Assembly (NCBI RefSeq): GCF_036388275.1
Contig: NZ_DASVSF010000071.1
Coordinates: 35,445 to 99,444 of the forward strand
Source: Longimicrobium sp.
Lineage (GTDB): Bacteria > Gemmatimonadota > Gemmatimonadetes > Longimicrobiales > Longimicrobiaceae
Length of the DNA stretch: 64,000 bases
Direction: 5' to 3'
In this document: positions 8,073-15,307 of the stretch, one piece after another
How the letters are laid out: each line of letters starts with the position of its first letter
How positions within the stretch are numbered: the stretch's first letter is position 1
Program-made: the position numbers and the translations under genes
Notes under the pieces: model-generated
Seen by the model: the letters and a program-made list of their open reading frames with translations, nothing else
What the model was told of the DNA's origin: nothing
The model's database searches: none

Positions 8073-8263
8073 GGGTGCTTCGACGTGATGGCGGTGGACC
8101 CAACCGCCTCGTCGTTGGGAAACTCCATACCGTCGAGCAGCGCTCGTCGGGCACGCATCCGCTCGAAGGTGGCGCGGCGCTCCGGCGTCATCGGCGGCGG
8201 ATTCTCGATCTCGTCCATGATCTCGAGCCATCCCTCCAAGCTCAGCGGCGGCGTAGGTTCCAT
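8069..8263 (-). CDS. Small protein of a tandem paralogous triplet, first copy (64 aa)
   Basis: Promoter-proximal member of the triplet. ATG 8263 aligns with the starts of the two downstream copies; ATG 8275 would add four residues. Sequence has SLEGWLEIMDEIENPPPMTP, ERRATFERMRARRALLDGM, EFPNDEAVGSTAITSKHP, so the layout is helix, Pro-rich turn, basic helix, acidic tail. The three genes have the same reading direction and 4-nt couplings, indicating recent tandem duplication and co-translation. Function unknown. Confidence 0.7.
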   Translation of the reverse strand: MEPTPPLSLEGWLEIMDEIENPPPMTPERRATFERMRARRALLDGMEFPNDEAVGSTAITSKHP

Positions 8264-8494
8264 GCTCCTTCGCATCTCCCAAACGGTGTCGGATCCAGCA
8301 GAACGATGACAAAGATCCACAACCATGTCAAGGGTGTCCAGAATACGCCATCGTTGGTACATCCAGTGCCGCTGCAACGCCTTGCATCGGCTGCAATCCA
8401 GGCCCGGGTTCCGTCCGCCCCTAGCCCCAGCCGCCACGACTGCCCATCTTCGCTCGATGTCCCGTAACCCTGATTCCCCGACCGCGCGTGCTCG

Positions 8495-10057
8495 ATGTCC
8501 GACCTGATCCTTTCCGCCCGGCGCATTCACGTCTTGGGCGCTCACCCGCCGGTGCAGGCGCTGCTCATCCGCGACGGGCGGATCGTCGTTGCGGGGACGG
8601 TGGACGAGGTGCGTGGGGCGGCGCTGCCGGGCGCGGTGACGGAGCACGTTGACGGCGTGGTGACGCCGGGGCTGACGGACGCCCACGTGCACCTGACCAC
8701 GTGGGCGCTCGCCAGGCGGCGCGTGGACCTGAACGCCGCGCCGACCCTGGGCGACGGCGTCTCCGCCGTCGCGGATGTCGCGCGCGCGGGCGAGGGGTGG
8801 GTGCGGGGGCTGGGATGGGACCGGCATCGCTGGGGCACCCTGCCGACGAAGGAGCCGCTGGATCGGGTTTGCCCACGGCGTCCCGTGTTCCTGCAGAGCC
8901 ACGACCTGCACGGCATCTGGGTGAACAGCGAGGCCCTGCGCCGCTGCGGTATCACCCGGGACACGCCGGACCCGGATGGCGGCGAGATCGTTCGCGACCC
9001 CGCCACGGGCGAGCCCACCGGCGTGCTGCTCGAAGAGGCGATGAAGCTCGTGTCCGCGCACCTGCCCCCGGATTCGCCGGAGGACGTGCGCGACGCGCTG
9101 CTGGATGCCCAGCGGGAGTGCCATGCGCTGGGCCTCACCGGCGTGCACTCGGTGGAGGTGACGGGGCTCCAGGACTTCAGCACGATGGAGCAGGATGGCG
9201 TGCTGCGCCTTCGCGTGCTGCAGGCTATCCAGCTCAACCAGTTGGCGAACGCCATCGGCGTGGGGCTGCGCAGCGGGTTCGGCGGGGAATGGATCCGCAT
9301 CGGCGGGCTGAAGATGTTCCTGGACGGAGCGCTGGGCTCGCGCACCGCCTGGATGCGCGAGCCGTACGAGGGCACGCCCGGCAACCTGGGCATCAGCACG
9401 TTGCCCCCCGACGAGTTCCGCGCGCACGTCCGCCGGGCCGCGGAGGCGGGGATCTCGTCCACGGTTCACGCCATCGGCGACGCGGCGGTGGAGCTGGCGA
9501 TCGACGTGCTGGGTTCGGCGCCGCGGGTGGGCGCGATGCCGCACCGCATCGAGCACGTGCAGCTGTGCCCGCCCGACCTGTGGGAGCGGGCCGGGCGGTC
9601 GGGGCTGATCGGGTCGATGCAGCCGATCCACCTGATGACTGACATCCCTACCGCCGAGCGCAACTGGGGGCACGAGCGGTCACGGGGCGCCTACCCGTTC
9701 TCGCACCTGCTGCGGGCCGGGATGACGCTGGCCTTCGGCTCGGACGTGCCGGTGGAATCGTGCGATCCGCGGCTGGGGCTGTTCTCCGCCGTCCATCGCG
9801 TGGGGTGGGATGGCGAGCCGGCGGATGGATGGTGGCAGGAGAATGCCGTTACGCCAGAGCAGGCGCTGCGGGCATACACCGAGGGCCCCGCCGCCGCCGC
9901 GGGGCTGGCCCACCGCACCGGCCGGCTGCTTCCCGGCTACGACGCCGACCTGGTGGCGTGGGACGTCGATCCGCTGGCGTGCACGCCTGACGAGGTGCGC
10001 GGCATGACCTGCCTGCTGACGATGGTGGCGGGCGAAACCGTCCACCGTGCCGCCTGA
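8495..10057 (+). CDS. Amidohydrolase family 3 protein (YtcJ-like)
   Basis: A 520-residue metal-dependent amidohydrolase. It has the N-terminal composite domain, the metal motif DAHVHL (about residues 62-67), the family-specific SHDLHGIWVNSEAL, GLKMFLDGALGSRTAWM carrying the bridging lysine region, STVHAIGDAAVELA, HRIEHVQL and FGSDVPVE with the catalytic Asp. YtcJ-type enzymes act on N-acyl or amide bonds of poorly defined substrates. No signal peptide, so cytoplasmic. It is divergent from the small-gene triplet and 32 bases upstream of the next gene. Confidence 0.87.
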   Translation: MSDLILSARRIHVLGAHPPVQALLIRDGRIVVAGTVDEVRGAALPGAVTEHVDGVVTPGLTDAHVHLTTWALARRRVDLNAAPTLGDGVSAVADVARAGEGWVRGLGWDRHRWGTLPTKEPLDRVCPRRPVFLQSHDLHGIWVNSEALRRCGITRDTPDPDGGEIVRDPATGEPTGVLLEEAMKLVSAHLPPDSPEDVRDALLDAQRECHALGLTGVHSVEVTGLQDFSTMEQDGVLRLRVLQAIQLNQLANAIGVGLRSGFGGEWIRIGGLKMFLDGALGSRTAWMREPYEGTPGNLGISTLPPDEFRAHVRRAAEAGISSTVHAIGDAAVELAIDVLGSAPRVGAMPHRIEHVQLCPPDLWERAGRSGLIGSMQPIHLMTDIPTAERNWGHERSRGAYPFSHLLRAGMTLAFGSDVPVESCDPRLGLFSAVHRVGWDGEPADGWWQENAVTPEQALRAYTEGPAAAAGLAHRTGRLLPGYDADLVAWDVDPLACTPDEVRGMTCLLTMVAGETVHRAA

Positions 10058-10089
10058 CCGCGTCGGCATCGCCTTCGGATCGACACCTC

Positions 10090-10461
10090 ATGGTTGCCGA
10101 ATCGATCGTCCTGTACCGCCCCGTCGGCGTCGCGGAGCTGGAGTTGATCGAGCGGAGCGGATGGCGTGCGTTTCCGCCCCGCCTCGCGCATCAGCCGTTC
10201 TTCTATCCCGTCGCCAACGAGGCGTACGCCGTGCAGATCGCGCGTGACTGGAACACGAAGGACGCGGCGTCGGGATACGCGGGCTTCGTAACGCGGTTCC
10301 ACGTGCGTAGCGAGTTCCTGGCCCGCTATCCGCTCCAGACCGCGGGCGCGGCGGTGCACCAGGAATACTGGATTCCCGCGGAAGACATGGATGCGTTGAA
10401 CGCGGCGATTGTCGGCACCATCGACATCGTGGCCGAGTTCCGCGGCGAGGTTCCCGCGTGA
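10090..10461 (+). CDS. Small conserved protein, ADP-ribosylation-related by resemblance (123 aa)
   Basis: Starts MVAESIVLYRPVGVAELELI and contains GWRAFPPRLAHQPFFYPVAN and YAVQIARDWNTKD. This matches a small family often labelled ADP-ribosylation/crystallin J1 in databases, though it lacks a full ADP-ribosylglycohydrolase domain. The LYRPV start and following strand pattern could be a minimal ADP-ribosyltransferase-like fold; that is inference. Its stop overlaps the GTG start of the sirtuin gene (GTGA), so the two are translationally coupled and probably work on the same NAD-linked process. Confidence 0.75.
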   Translation: MVAESIVLYRPVGVAELELIERSGWRAFPPRLAHQPFFYPVANEAYAVQIARDWNTKDAASGYAGFVTRFHVRSEFLARYPLQTAGAAVHQEYWIPAEDMDALNAAIVGTIDIVAEFRGEVPA

Positions 10462-11231
10462 CGCCGGAAGGATTGGCGCGCGCGGCGGAGATCCTGGCGC
10501 GGGCGGAACGAGTGGTGGTGAGCAGCGGGGCGGGGATGTCGAAGGAGAGCGGCATCCCCACCTTCCGCGACGCCATGGAGGGGCTGTGGGCCAACTTCGA
10601 CCCGCAGGAGCTGGCGACGGAGCAGGGATTTCGCCGCGACCCGCGCCGCGTGTGGAGCTGGTACGCGTGGCGGCGCCAGCGCATCGCCGAGGCGCGGCCC
10701 AACGCGGGCCACTTCGCGGTCGCGGAGATGGCGACGGTGATTCCCTCGCTGGCGGTCGTGACGCAGAACGTCGATGGGCTGCACACGGACGCGGGATCGG
10801 CGGATGTCATCGAGGTGCACGGGAGCATCCGCCGCGTAAAGTGCCTGGACCGCGGGCACCTCTTTTCCGGCGAGCTGCCTCCGTACGCAGACGGCGAGGA
10901 GCAGGACCCGCCCGCGTGCCCCGTTTGCGGATCACCGCTGCGGCCCGACGTGGTGTGGTTCGGCGAGATGCTGCCGGCCGCCGCAGTCGAACGCGCGTGG
11001 TCGCTCGCCGGGCGTTGCGATGCCATGCTGCTGATTGGCACCAGCGGCACCGTCTGGCCCGCGGCCGAGCTGCCGCTGGTCGCGCGCCGGGCGGGGGCAC
11101 GCATCATTGAGGTAAACCCCGCGCCCTCGGAGCTCACCCACGCGGCGGACGTGTTCCTGCAGGGTCCAGCCGGCCAGGTGCTTCCCACGCTGCTGGACGA
11201 AACCCGTCGGCGGAAGACCTCGGCGAGTTGA
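10458..11231 (+). CDS. SIR2 family NAD-dependent protein deacylase (class III, SIRT5/CobB-like)
   Basis: A 257-residue sirtuin that removes acyl groups from lysines with NAD cleavage. Visible motifs: GAGMSKESGIPTFRD (residues 24-38), TQNVDGLH (102-109), catalytic H121 in EVHG, and GTSGTVWPA for NAD binding. Y69-x-x-R72 is the class III pair that recognises succinyl or malonyl groups. The zinc knuckle is odd: C129 stands alone in KCLDRGH where CxxC is usual, while the second pair C154PVC157 is intact; H134 may substitute. GTG start overlaps the preceding small gene by 4 nt. Confidence 0.9.
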   Translation: MTPEGLARAAEILARAERVVVSSGAGMSKESGIPTFRDAMEGLWANFDPQELATEQGFRRDPRRVWSWYAWRRQRIAEARPNAGHFAVAEMATVIPSLAVVTQNVDGLHTDAGSADVIEVHGSIRRVKCLDRGHLFSGELPPYADGEEQDPPACPVCGSPLRPDVVWFGEMLPAAAVERAWSLAGRCDAMLLIGTSGTVWPAAELPLVARRAGARIIEVNPAPSELTHAADVFLQGPAGQVLPTLLDETRRRKTSAS

Positions 11232-11486
11232 TCTGTTCAAGTCCTTCCTTCCGCGGAGATCTTTCGGCAGTCGTGCTAGACAGGACGTATTCATAGACCG
11301 AGGGTGTAGCTGGCCCTGCTGCATAAACTTAGGTGTAGCTGTCTGTGGATTCGCCCGGGAATTCACACGAACTGGACCTGATCAACAACCATTGCCGACT
11401 TGTGTGCGGACCCGCATGTTTCGCGGGTAGAGTTCCCGGGCGTTCACGCGCCTGTTCGATTGGTCCCACCCGCCGCGGCTCTTCCA

Positions 11487-12974
11487 ATGTCCATCCATCA
11501 CACGTTCATTCGTGCCGCCACGTTCGCGGCGCTTGCGCTGTGCGTCGCCGTTCCCGCCGCCGCGCAGCCGACGCTTCCGGTGGAGGTGTTCGCCGGGCGG
11601 ATGGACTTCGGCTCGCGGACGGGGCTTCGCGACCAGGATCTGGCCGGCGTACGGCTGGGGCTGGACATCCGCGACTACGCGGGGATCAGCGGCTTCTACT
11701 GGCGGGGCGTGGACCGCGAGAACAGCAAGGCCGCGCCCGTGCAGGCGTTCGGCGCCGAGGCGCAGCTGAACCTGAACTCCGGCCGCGGCCTGACGCCCTT
11801 CCTGGTGGGCGGCGTGGGCCGGATCGACTTCCTGGAGGGCTACGCCGATTCCGCCGCCGCCATGCCGGAAGACATCAACGCGCTGATCGCGGGCGGCGGG
11901 GCGCGGCTGGACCTGGGCCGCGTGGGGCTGGTGGGCGCGGTGCGCAGCTACCTCTTCGAATCGCGGGACGAGGATTCCGAGGACCTGCGCAGCAACCTGC
12001 TGTGGAGCGCCGGGTTATCGTTCCGGCTGGGTTCGTCCGGCCGGCGTGCCGCCGTGGCCGCCGCGCCCGCCGTGATCCGGCAGACGCCCGACACCGTGTA
12101 CGTGTCTCGTGAGGGCGCCGCGCAACCCGCTCGTGGAGAGGCCGCACGCGACGAGTCGGAGCGCTTCATCACCATTCCCATCCCCAAGGAAGGCGAGATC
12201 TACCTGCGCTACGGCCCGGCGGATTCGTCAGCGGTCAACCGTCGCCCGGCGGTGAACGGCCCGCCGATGACGGATGCGCAGGTGAACGACATCCGCCGCC
12301 AGGTGCTGGCGGACCTGGAGCCCGTGCTGCGCGGGCTGATGGCCGAGCAGCGCGAGCAGATGCGCGACCTGATCCGCGACGAGGTGGCGCGCGTGGGCGC
12401 CGCCGGCCTGTCGCCCGCCGAGGAGGCGCGAATGCTGGAGCTGGTGGAGGCCCGGCTGGCGCTGCGCCTGCGCGACGAGCTTGCGCGCGCCGGGGTGGAG
12501 CCGGGCGTGGCGCCCGCGCCTGAACCGGACGGGAACGGCTTCGATCCGCGTCCCCGGGCGTGGTGGCCGTACGCCGGCGGCAACCTCGACCATCCGGGCC
12601 AGTTCGTGATGGGCATCCGCACGGACCTGGGCCCGCTGAGCGCCTCGCGTCCCGCGCTGCGGCTGGTGCCCGAGGCCGCGATCGGCTTCGGCGAGGCCAC
12701 CAACTCGGTGATGATCGCCGGGCACTTCCAGTACGACCTGGACACGGTGAACCTGCGCGGCACGTCCATCATCCCGTACGGCTACGCGGGACCCGGCTTC
12801 CTGTTCCTGGGCGATCCGCCGCGCGGCCGCGCCAAGACGGAGGCCGTGCTGAACTTCGGGTACGGCATCGTGGTGCCGGTGCCCAACCGCGGCTCGAGCC
12901 CGCGCGTGTTCATCGAGCACCAGGGCGTGGACCTGTTCGACCTCAACCGCCTGATCATCGGCCTGCGCCTGTAA
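11487..12974 (+). CDS. Putative outer-membrane beta-barrel protein with central coiled-coil region
   Basis: A 495-residue exported protein. The signal peptide (MSIHHTFIRAATFAALALCV, cleavage after PAAAQ) places it in the envelope. Alternating short strands ending in aromatic or Gly residues at residues 25-190 and again at 370-495 suggest barrel segments; the terminal IIGLRL resembles a barrel end. Between them lies a Pro/Ala linker and a long charged helix (VNDIRRQVLADLEPVLRG onward) likely to form a coiled coil. No enzymatic motif. ATG 11487 is chosen for the signal peptide; upstream in-frame residues look non-coding. Confidence 0.7.
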   Translation: MSIHHTFIRAATFAALALCVAVPAAAQPTLPVEVFAGRMDFGSRTGLRDQDLAGVRLGLDIRDYAGISGFYWRGVDRENSKAAPVQAFGAEAQLNLNSGRGLTPFLVGGVGRIDFLEGYADSAAAMPEDINALIAGGGARLDLGRVGLVGAVRSYLFESRDEDSEDLRSNLLWSAGLSFRLGSSGRRAAVAAAPAVIRQTPDTVYVSREGAAQPARGEAARDESERFITIPIPKEGEIYLRYGPADSSAVNRRPAVNGPPMTDAQVNDIRRQVLADLEPVLRGLMAEQREQMRDLIRDEVARVGAAGLSPAEEARMLELVEARLALRLRDELARAGVEPGVAPAPEPDGNGFDPRPRAWWPYAGGNLDHPGQFVMGIRTDLGPLSASRPALRLVPEAAIGFGEATNSVMIAGHFQYDLDTVNLRGTSIIPYGYAGPGFLFLGDPPRGRAKTEAVLNFGYGIVVPVPNRGSSPRVFIEHQGVDLFDLNRLIIGLRL

Positions 12975-12991
12975 CTGACCGCGAATCCTTC

Positions 12992-13182
12992 TGTCATCCT
13001 GAAGAAGCGGCCACGCGGAACCTGCCGCTGCACCGTGGACGGCAGCGACTGAAGCATCCGCCACATACTGCGGCTGGAGGCACGGCTCCCGCGGCTTCAC
13101 GGCAGCTGTGTCGTCCTTCAGTCGCTGCGGAAAATGGTGCAGGGGAGAGTGCGATGGGGCCGCTCCTTCAGGATGACAACCC
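12992..13182. repeat. Dispersed intergenic repeat bounded by inverted GTCATCCTGAAG / CAGGATGAC
   Basis: Lies between the outer-membrane gene and the racemase. GTCATCCTGAAG at the left and CTTCAGGATGAC at the right form inverted ends. Inside, ACGGCAGCGACTGA plus CATCCGCCACATACT (13039-13069) recurs, slightly changed, at 63148-63178. Internal arms around GCGGCT also pair. No open frame of interest; probably a small non-coding repeat element. Confidence 0.6.
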
Positions 13183-13213
13183 GGGGTTTTGTGGCGACGA
13201 ACAGGAGAGCGGG

Positions 13214-13903
13214 ATGCGCGTGATCGGGCTGCTGGGCGGGATGAGCTGGGAGTCGACGGCCGAGTACTACCGCATCATCAACCAGGAAGTACGGCGGCGG
13301 ATTGGCGGGCAGCACTCTGCGCGCATCGTGATGTACAGCGTGGATTTCGACGATGTCGCACAGCTGCAGCACGCGGGTGACTGGGATGGCTGCACCGACC
13401 TGCTGGCGGACGGCGCCCGGCGGCTGAAGGCGGGCGGAGCGGACTTCGCGCTGCTCTGCACCAACACCATGCACAAGGTGCTGCCGCAGGCGGAGTCGGA
13501 CGTCGATCTGCCGTTCGTGCACATCGCCGATGCTACGGCGGACGCGATCCGGGCGGCGGGGCAAACGCGGGTGGCGCTGCTGGGAACGCGCTTCACGATG
13601 GAGCACGACTTCTACCACGCCCGCCTGGCGGATTCCGGCATCGAGACGCTGATCCCCGGCGACGCGGATCGCGAGACGGTCCACCGTGTGATCTACGACG
13701 AGCTGGTGCGCGGCGTGATCTCCGGCGAGTCCCGCCAGGAGTACGTCCGCATCATCCGCGCGCTGACGGATCGCGGGGCCGAGGGCGTGGTCCTGGGCTG
13801 CACCGAGATCCCGCTCCTTGTCGGCCCAGCCGATTGCCCGGTTCCCCTCTTCGACACGACGCGCATCCACGCGGAAGCGGCGGTGGACCGGGCGCTCGCG
13901 TAG
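13214..13903 (+). CDS. Aspartate/glutamate racemase family protein
   Basis: A 229-residue PLP-independent racemase of the Asp/Glu/hydantoin family (YgeA-like), interconverting D and L amino acids in the cytoplasm. The two catalytic cysteines are in ALLCTNTMH (residue about 79) and VVLGCTEIPLL (about 194); the N-terminal IGLLGGMSWESTAEYY is diagnostic. ATG 13214 has a good AGGAGA ribosome site 6 bases upstream, which rejects the longer upstream frame. Monocistronic by position. Confidence 0.9.
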   Translation: MRVIGLLGGMSWESTAEYYRIINQEVRRRIGGQHSARIVMYSVDFDDVAQLQHAGDWDGCTDLLADGARRLKAGGADFALLCTNTMHKVLPQAESDVDLPFVHIADATADAIRAAGQTRVALLGTRFTMEHDFYHARLADSGIETLIPGDADRETVHRVIYDELVRGVISGESRQEYVRIIRALTDRGAEGVVLGCTEIPLLVGPADCPVPLFDTTRIHAEAAVDRALA

Positions 13904-13911
13904 ACGTCGCA

Positions 13912-13955
13912 GAAAAAGAAGCGGGGGGCAGGGCACCAGGTGCCCTGCCCCCCGC
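13912..13955 (-). terminator. Strong intrinsic terminator between convergent genes
   Basis: GCGGGGGGCAGGGCA (13921-13935) pairs with TGCCCTGCCCCCCGC (13941-13955) in a 15-bp stem with a 5-base loop. On the minus strand the stem is followed by TTCTTTTTCTG, so it terminates the lipoprotein gene that ends at 13977; it may also stop the racemase transcript. Confidence 0.85.
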
Positions 13956-13976
13956 TTCATCCATCCAGCCCCGTAA

Positions 13977-14249
13977 TTACGGGGTGGTCGTCTCGGCGGC
14001 CTCGGGCGTGGTGTTGCCACCGGCCGAGTCCATCGGGGCGGCGGTCGCGCCGGCGGCGCCGGCCGCGGCACCGGTGGAATCCATCGGCATGGTCGACGGC
14101 ATCGGCGTGGTCGCGGCCGGGTCGGTCACGGGCATGGTGCTCTCCGTGGTCGTCGTGGTCGCCTCGGTCGCGGGCTCCTGGGCGGCTTCGTCGCCACCGC
14201 CGCAGGCGGCCAGGGCGGAGAGGGCGAGCACTGCAAGCAGCTTCTTCAT
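13977..14249 (-). CDS. Small Thr/Ala/Pro-rich lipoprotein (90 aa)
   Basis: Starts MKKLLAVLALSALAAC, a textbook lipoprotein signal with lipobox LAAC. The mature part is low-complexity: acidic residues, then runs of threonine (EATTTTTEST) and repeats of MP-ST/MDSTGAAAG. It looks like a surface-anchored unstructured linker rather than an enzyme. ATG 14249 is chosen over upstream in-frame Met codons because it gives the signal peptide and is preceded by AAGAGGCTC. Function unknown. Confidence 0.75.
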   Translation of the reverse strand: MKKLLAVLALSALAACGGGDEAAQEPATEATTTTTESTMPVTDPAATTPMPSTMPMDSTGAAAGAAGATAAPMDSAGGNTTPEAAETTTP

Positions 14250-14464
14250 GATGAGCCTCTTTCGGAGTTTCGGTTCGCCGGGTGCTTCCATCGCCCCGGT
14301 TCGGCTCTCCATAAAGCACTCGCCGTGCCGCATCTCGACCCGCGAAAAAACCCAGCAAACATGCGGCTTTTTCCTGATCGCACCTCCCGCGGCGAGCCGT
14401 TCACGCCGGTTCCGAACACCGTACCGAACACGCGGAACTGTTCACTGAACAATCCTTGTACAAG

Positions 14465-14836
14465 CTAGCGGACGTTCTTGTACATCATGTCGATCAGCTC
14501 GTCGTACATCTTCTCGGCACCGTCGCCGCCGCCCGTGATGGCGCCGGCGGCGCAGTGCTTCAGGTGGTTGCGCATCAGCTCGCGACCTACGCTGCGCAGC
14601 GCCTCGTGCACGGAGGCGATCTGGGTCATGATGTCGGCGCAGTAGCGGTCTTCTTCCACCATCCGCTGAAGGCCGCGCACCTGGCCCTCGATGCGCCGCA
14701 GGCGCTTGAGATTGCGGTCCTTGATGGCGCCGTCCACCGCGACGGCGTGCCGGTCGCCCTCGCCACCCGTGCCGCACCCGCAGCCGCAAGTGGCGGCATC
14801 CGCCTCCGTCGCTCCCTCGCCGATGTTCGTCGCCAT
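14465..14836 (-). CDS. csoR: CsoR/RcnR-family metal-sensing repressor
   Basis: A 123-residue four-helix DNA-binding repressor expected to bind Cu(I). The metal ligands Cys-His-Cys are visible as RYCADIMTQI (Cys, helix 2) and RNHLKHC (His and Cys, helix 3). The core LKRLRRIEGQVRGLQRMVEED is characteristic. Unusual is an N-terminal extension of about 35 residues with TCGCGCGTG, a Cys/Gly cluster not needed in the family, perhaps an extra metal-capturing tail. It sits downstream of thioredoxin and copA, and the likely operator lies upstream of copZ. Confidence 0.9.
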   Translation of the reverse strand: MATNIGEGATEADAATCGCGCGTGGEGDRHAVAVDGAIKDRNLKRLRRIEGQVRGLQRMVEEDRYCADIMTQIASVHEALRSVGRELMRNHLKHCAAGAITGGGDGAEKMYDELIDMMYKNVR

Positions 14837-14866
14837 CTCTCGTCCCGGTTCGCGCGTGGAAGCGGC

Positions 14867-15208
14867 CTACAGCAGCGCCGCCAGCTTGTTCTCGATGGCC
14901 TGCCGCGGCACGGCGCCGATCACCTGGTCTACCACCTTGCCGTCGCGGAAGAGCAGGAAAGTAGGCAGCGACCGGATGTTGAAGCGCGTGCTCACCTGCA
15001 GGTTGGCGTCGGTATCCACCTTGGCCACCTTCACCCGACCGGCGTAGTCGCCGGCGATCTGCTTGACCGCCGGGTCCATCATCCGGCACGGCCCGCACCA
15101 CGCGGCGCCGAAGTCCACGAGCACCAGCCCTTCTGCACCCTCCACTTCGGCCGCGAAGGTCTGGTCCGTCACCTCCAGCACGCCCGCCTTCGTCGTATCA
15201 GCGCTCAT
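14867..15208 (-). CDS. trxA: Thioredoxin
   Basis: A 113-residue cytoplasmic thioredoxin with the redox motif WCGPC and the cis-proline segment SLPTFLLFRDG. Full length for the family. A strong AAAGGGAGG ribosome site precedes ATG 15208. It lies between copA and csoR on the same strand, with 30 bases to csoR, so it may be co-regulated with copper genes and help maintain cysteine-based copper proteins; that role is inferred from position. Confidence 0.93.
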   Translation of the reverse strand: MSADTTKAGVLEVTDQTFAAEVEGAEGLVLVDFGAAWCGPCRMMDPAVKQIAGDYAGRVKVAKVDTDANLQVSTRFNIRSLPTFLLFRDGKVVDQVIGAVPRQAIENKLAALL

Positions 15209-15234
15209 CTCCGCCTCCCTTTAACGGTGTCCGC

Positions 15235-15256
15235 GCCCCGGCTCCAAAACCGGGGC
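15235..15256. terminator. GC hairpin between copA and trxA
   Basis: GCCCCGG (15235-15241) pairs with CCGGGGC (15250-15256) around CTCCAAAA. It lies between copA and trxA. There is no clear T run after it on the minus strand, so it could be a weak terminator or mRNA-processing hairpin. Confidence 0.35.
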
Positions 15257-15307
15257 GACACACCGAATGTAGTGTGCGGACCGTGATTGGTCCACATCAT
15301 GTTGTAC

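Noticed and set aside
8276..9673. Long minus-strand frame extending the first mini-gene upstream
   Set aside because: Antisense to the YtcJ-like amidohydrolase; only the part after ATG 8263/8275 matches its paralogues.
11300..11345. Direct repeat GGTGTAGCTG twice, possible attachment site
   Set aside because: Only ten bases, no integrase or tRNA gene nearby, and no matching distal copy noticed.
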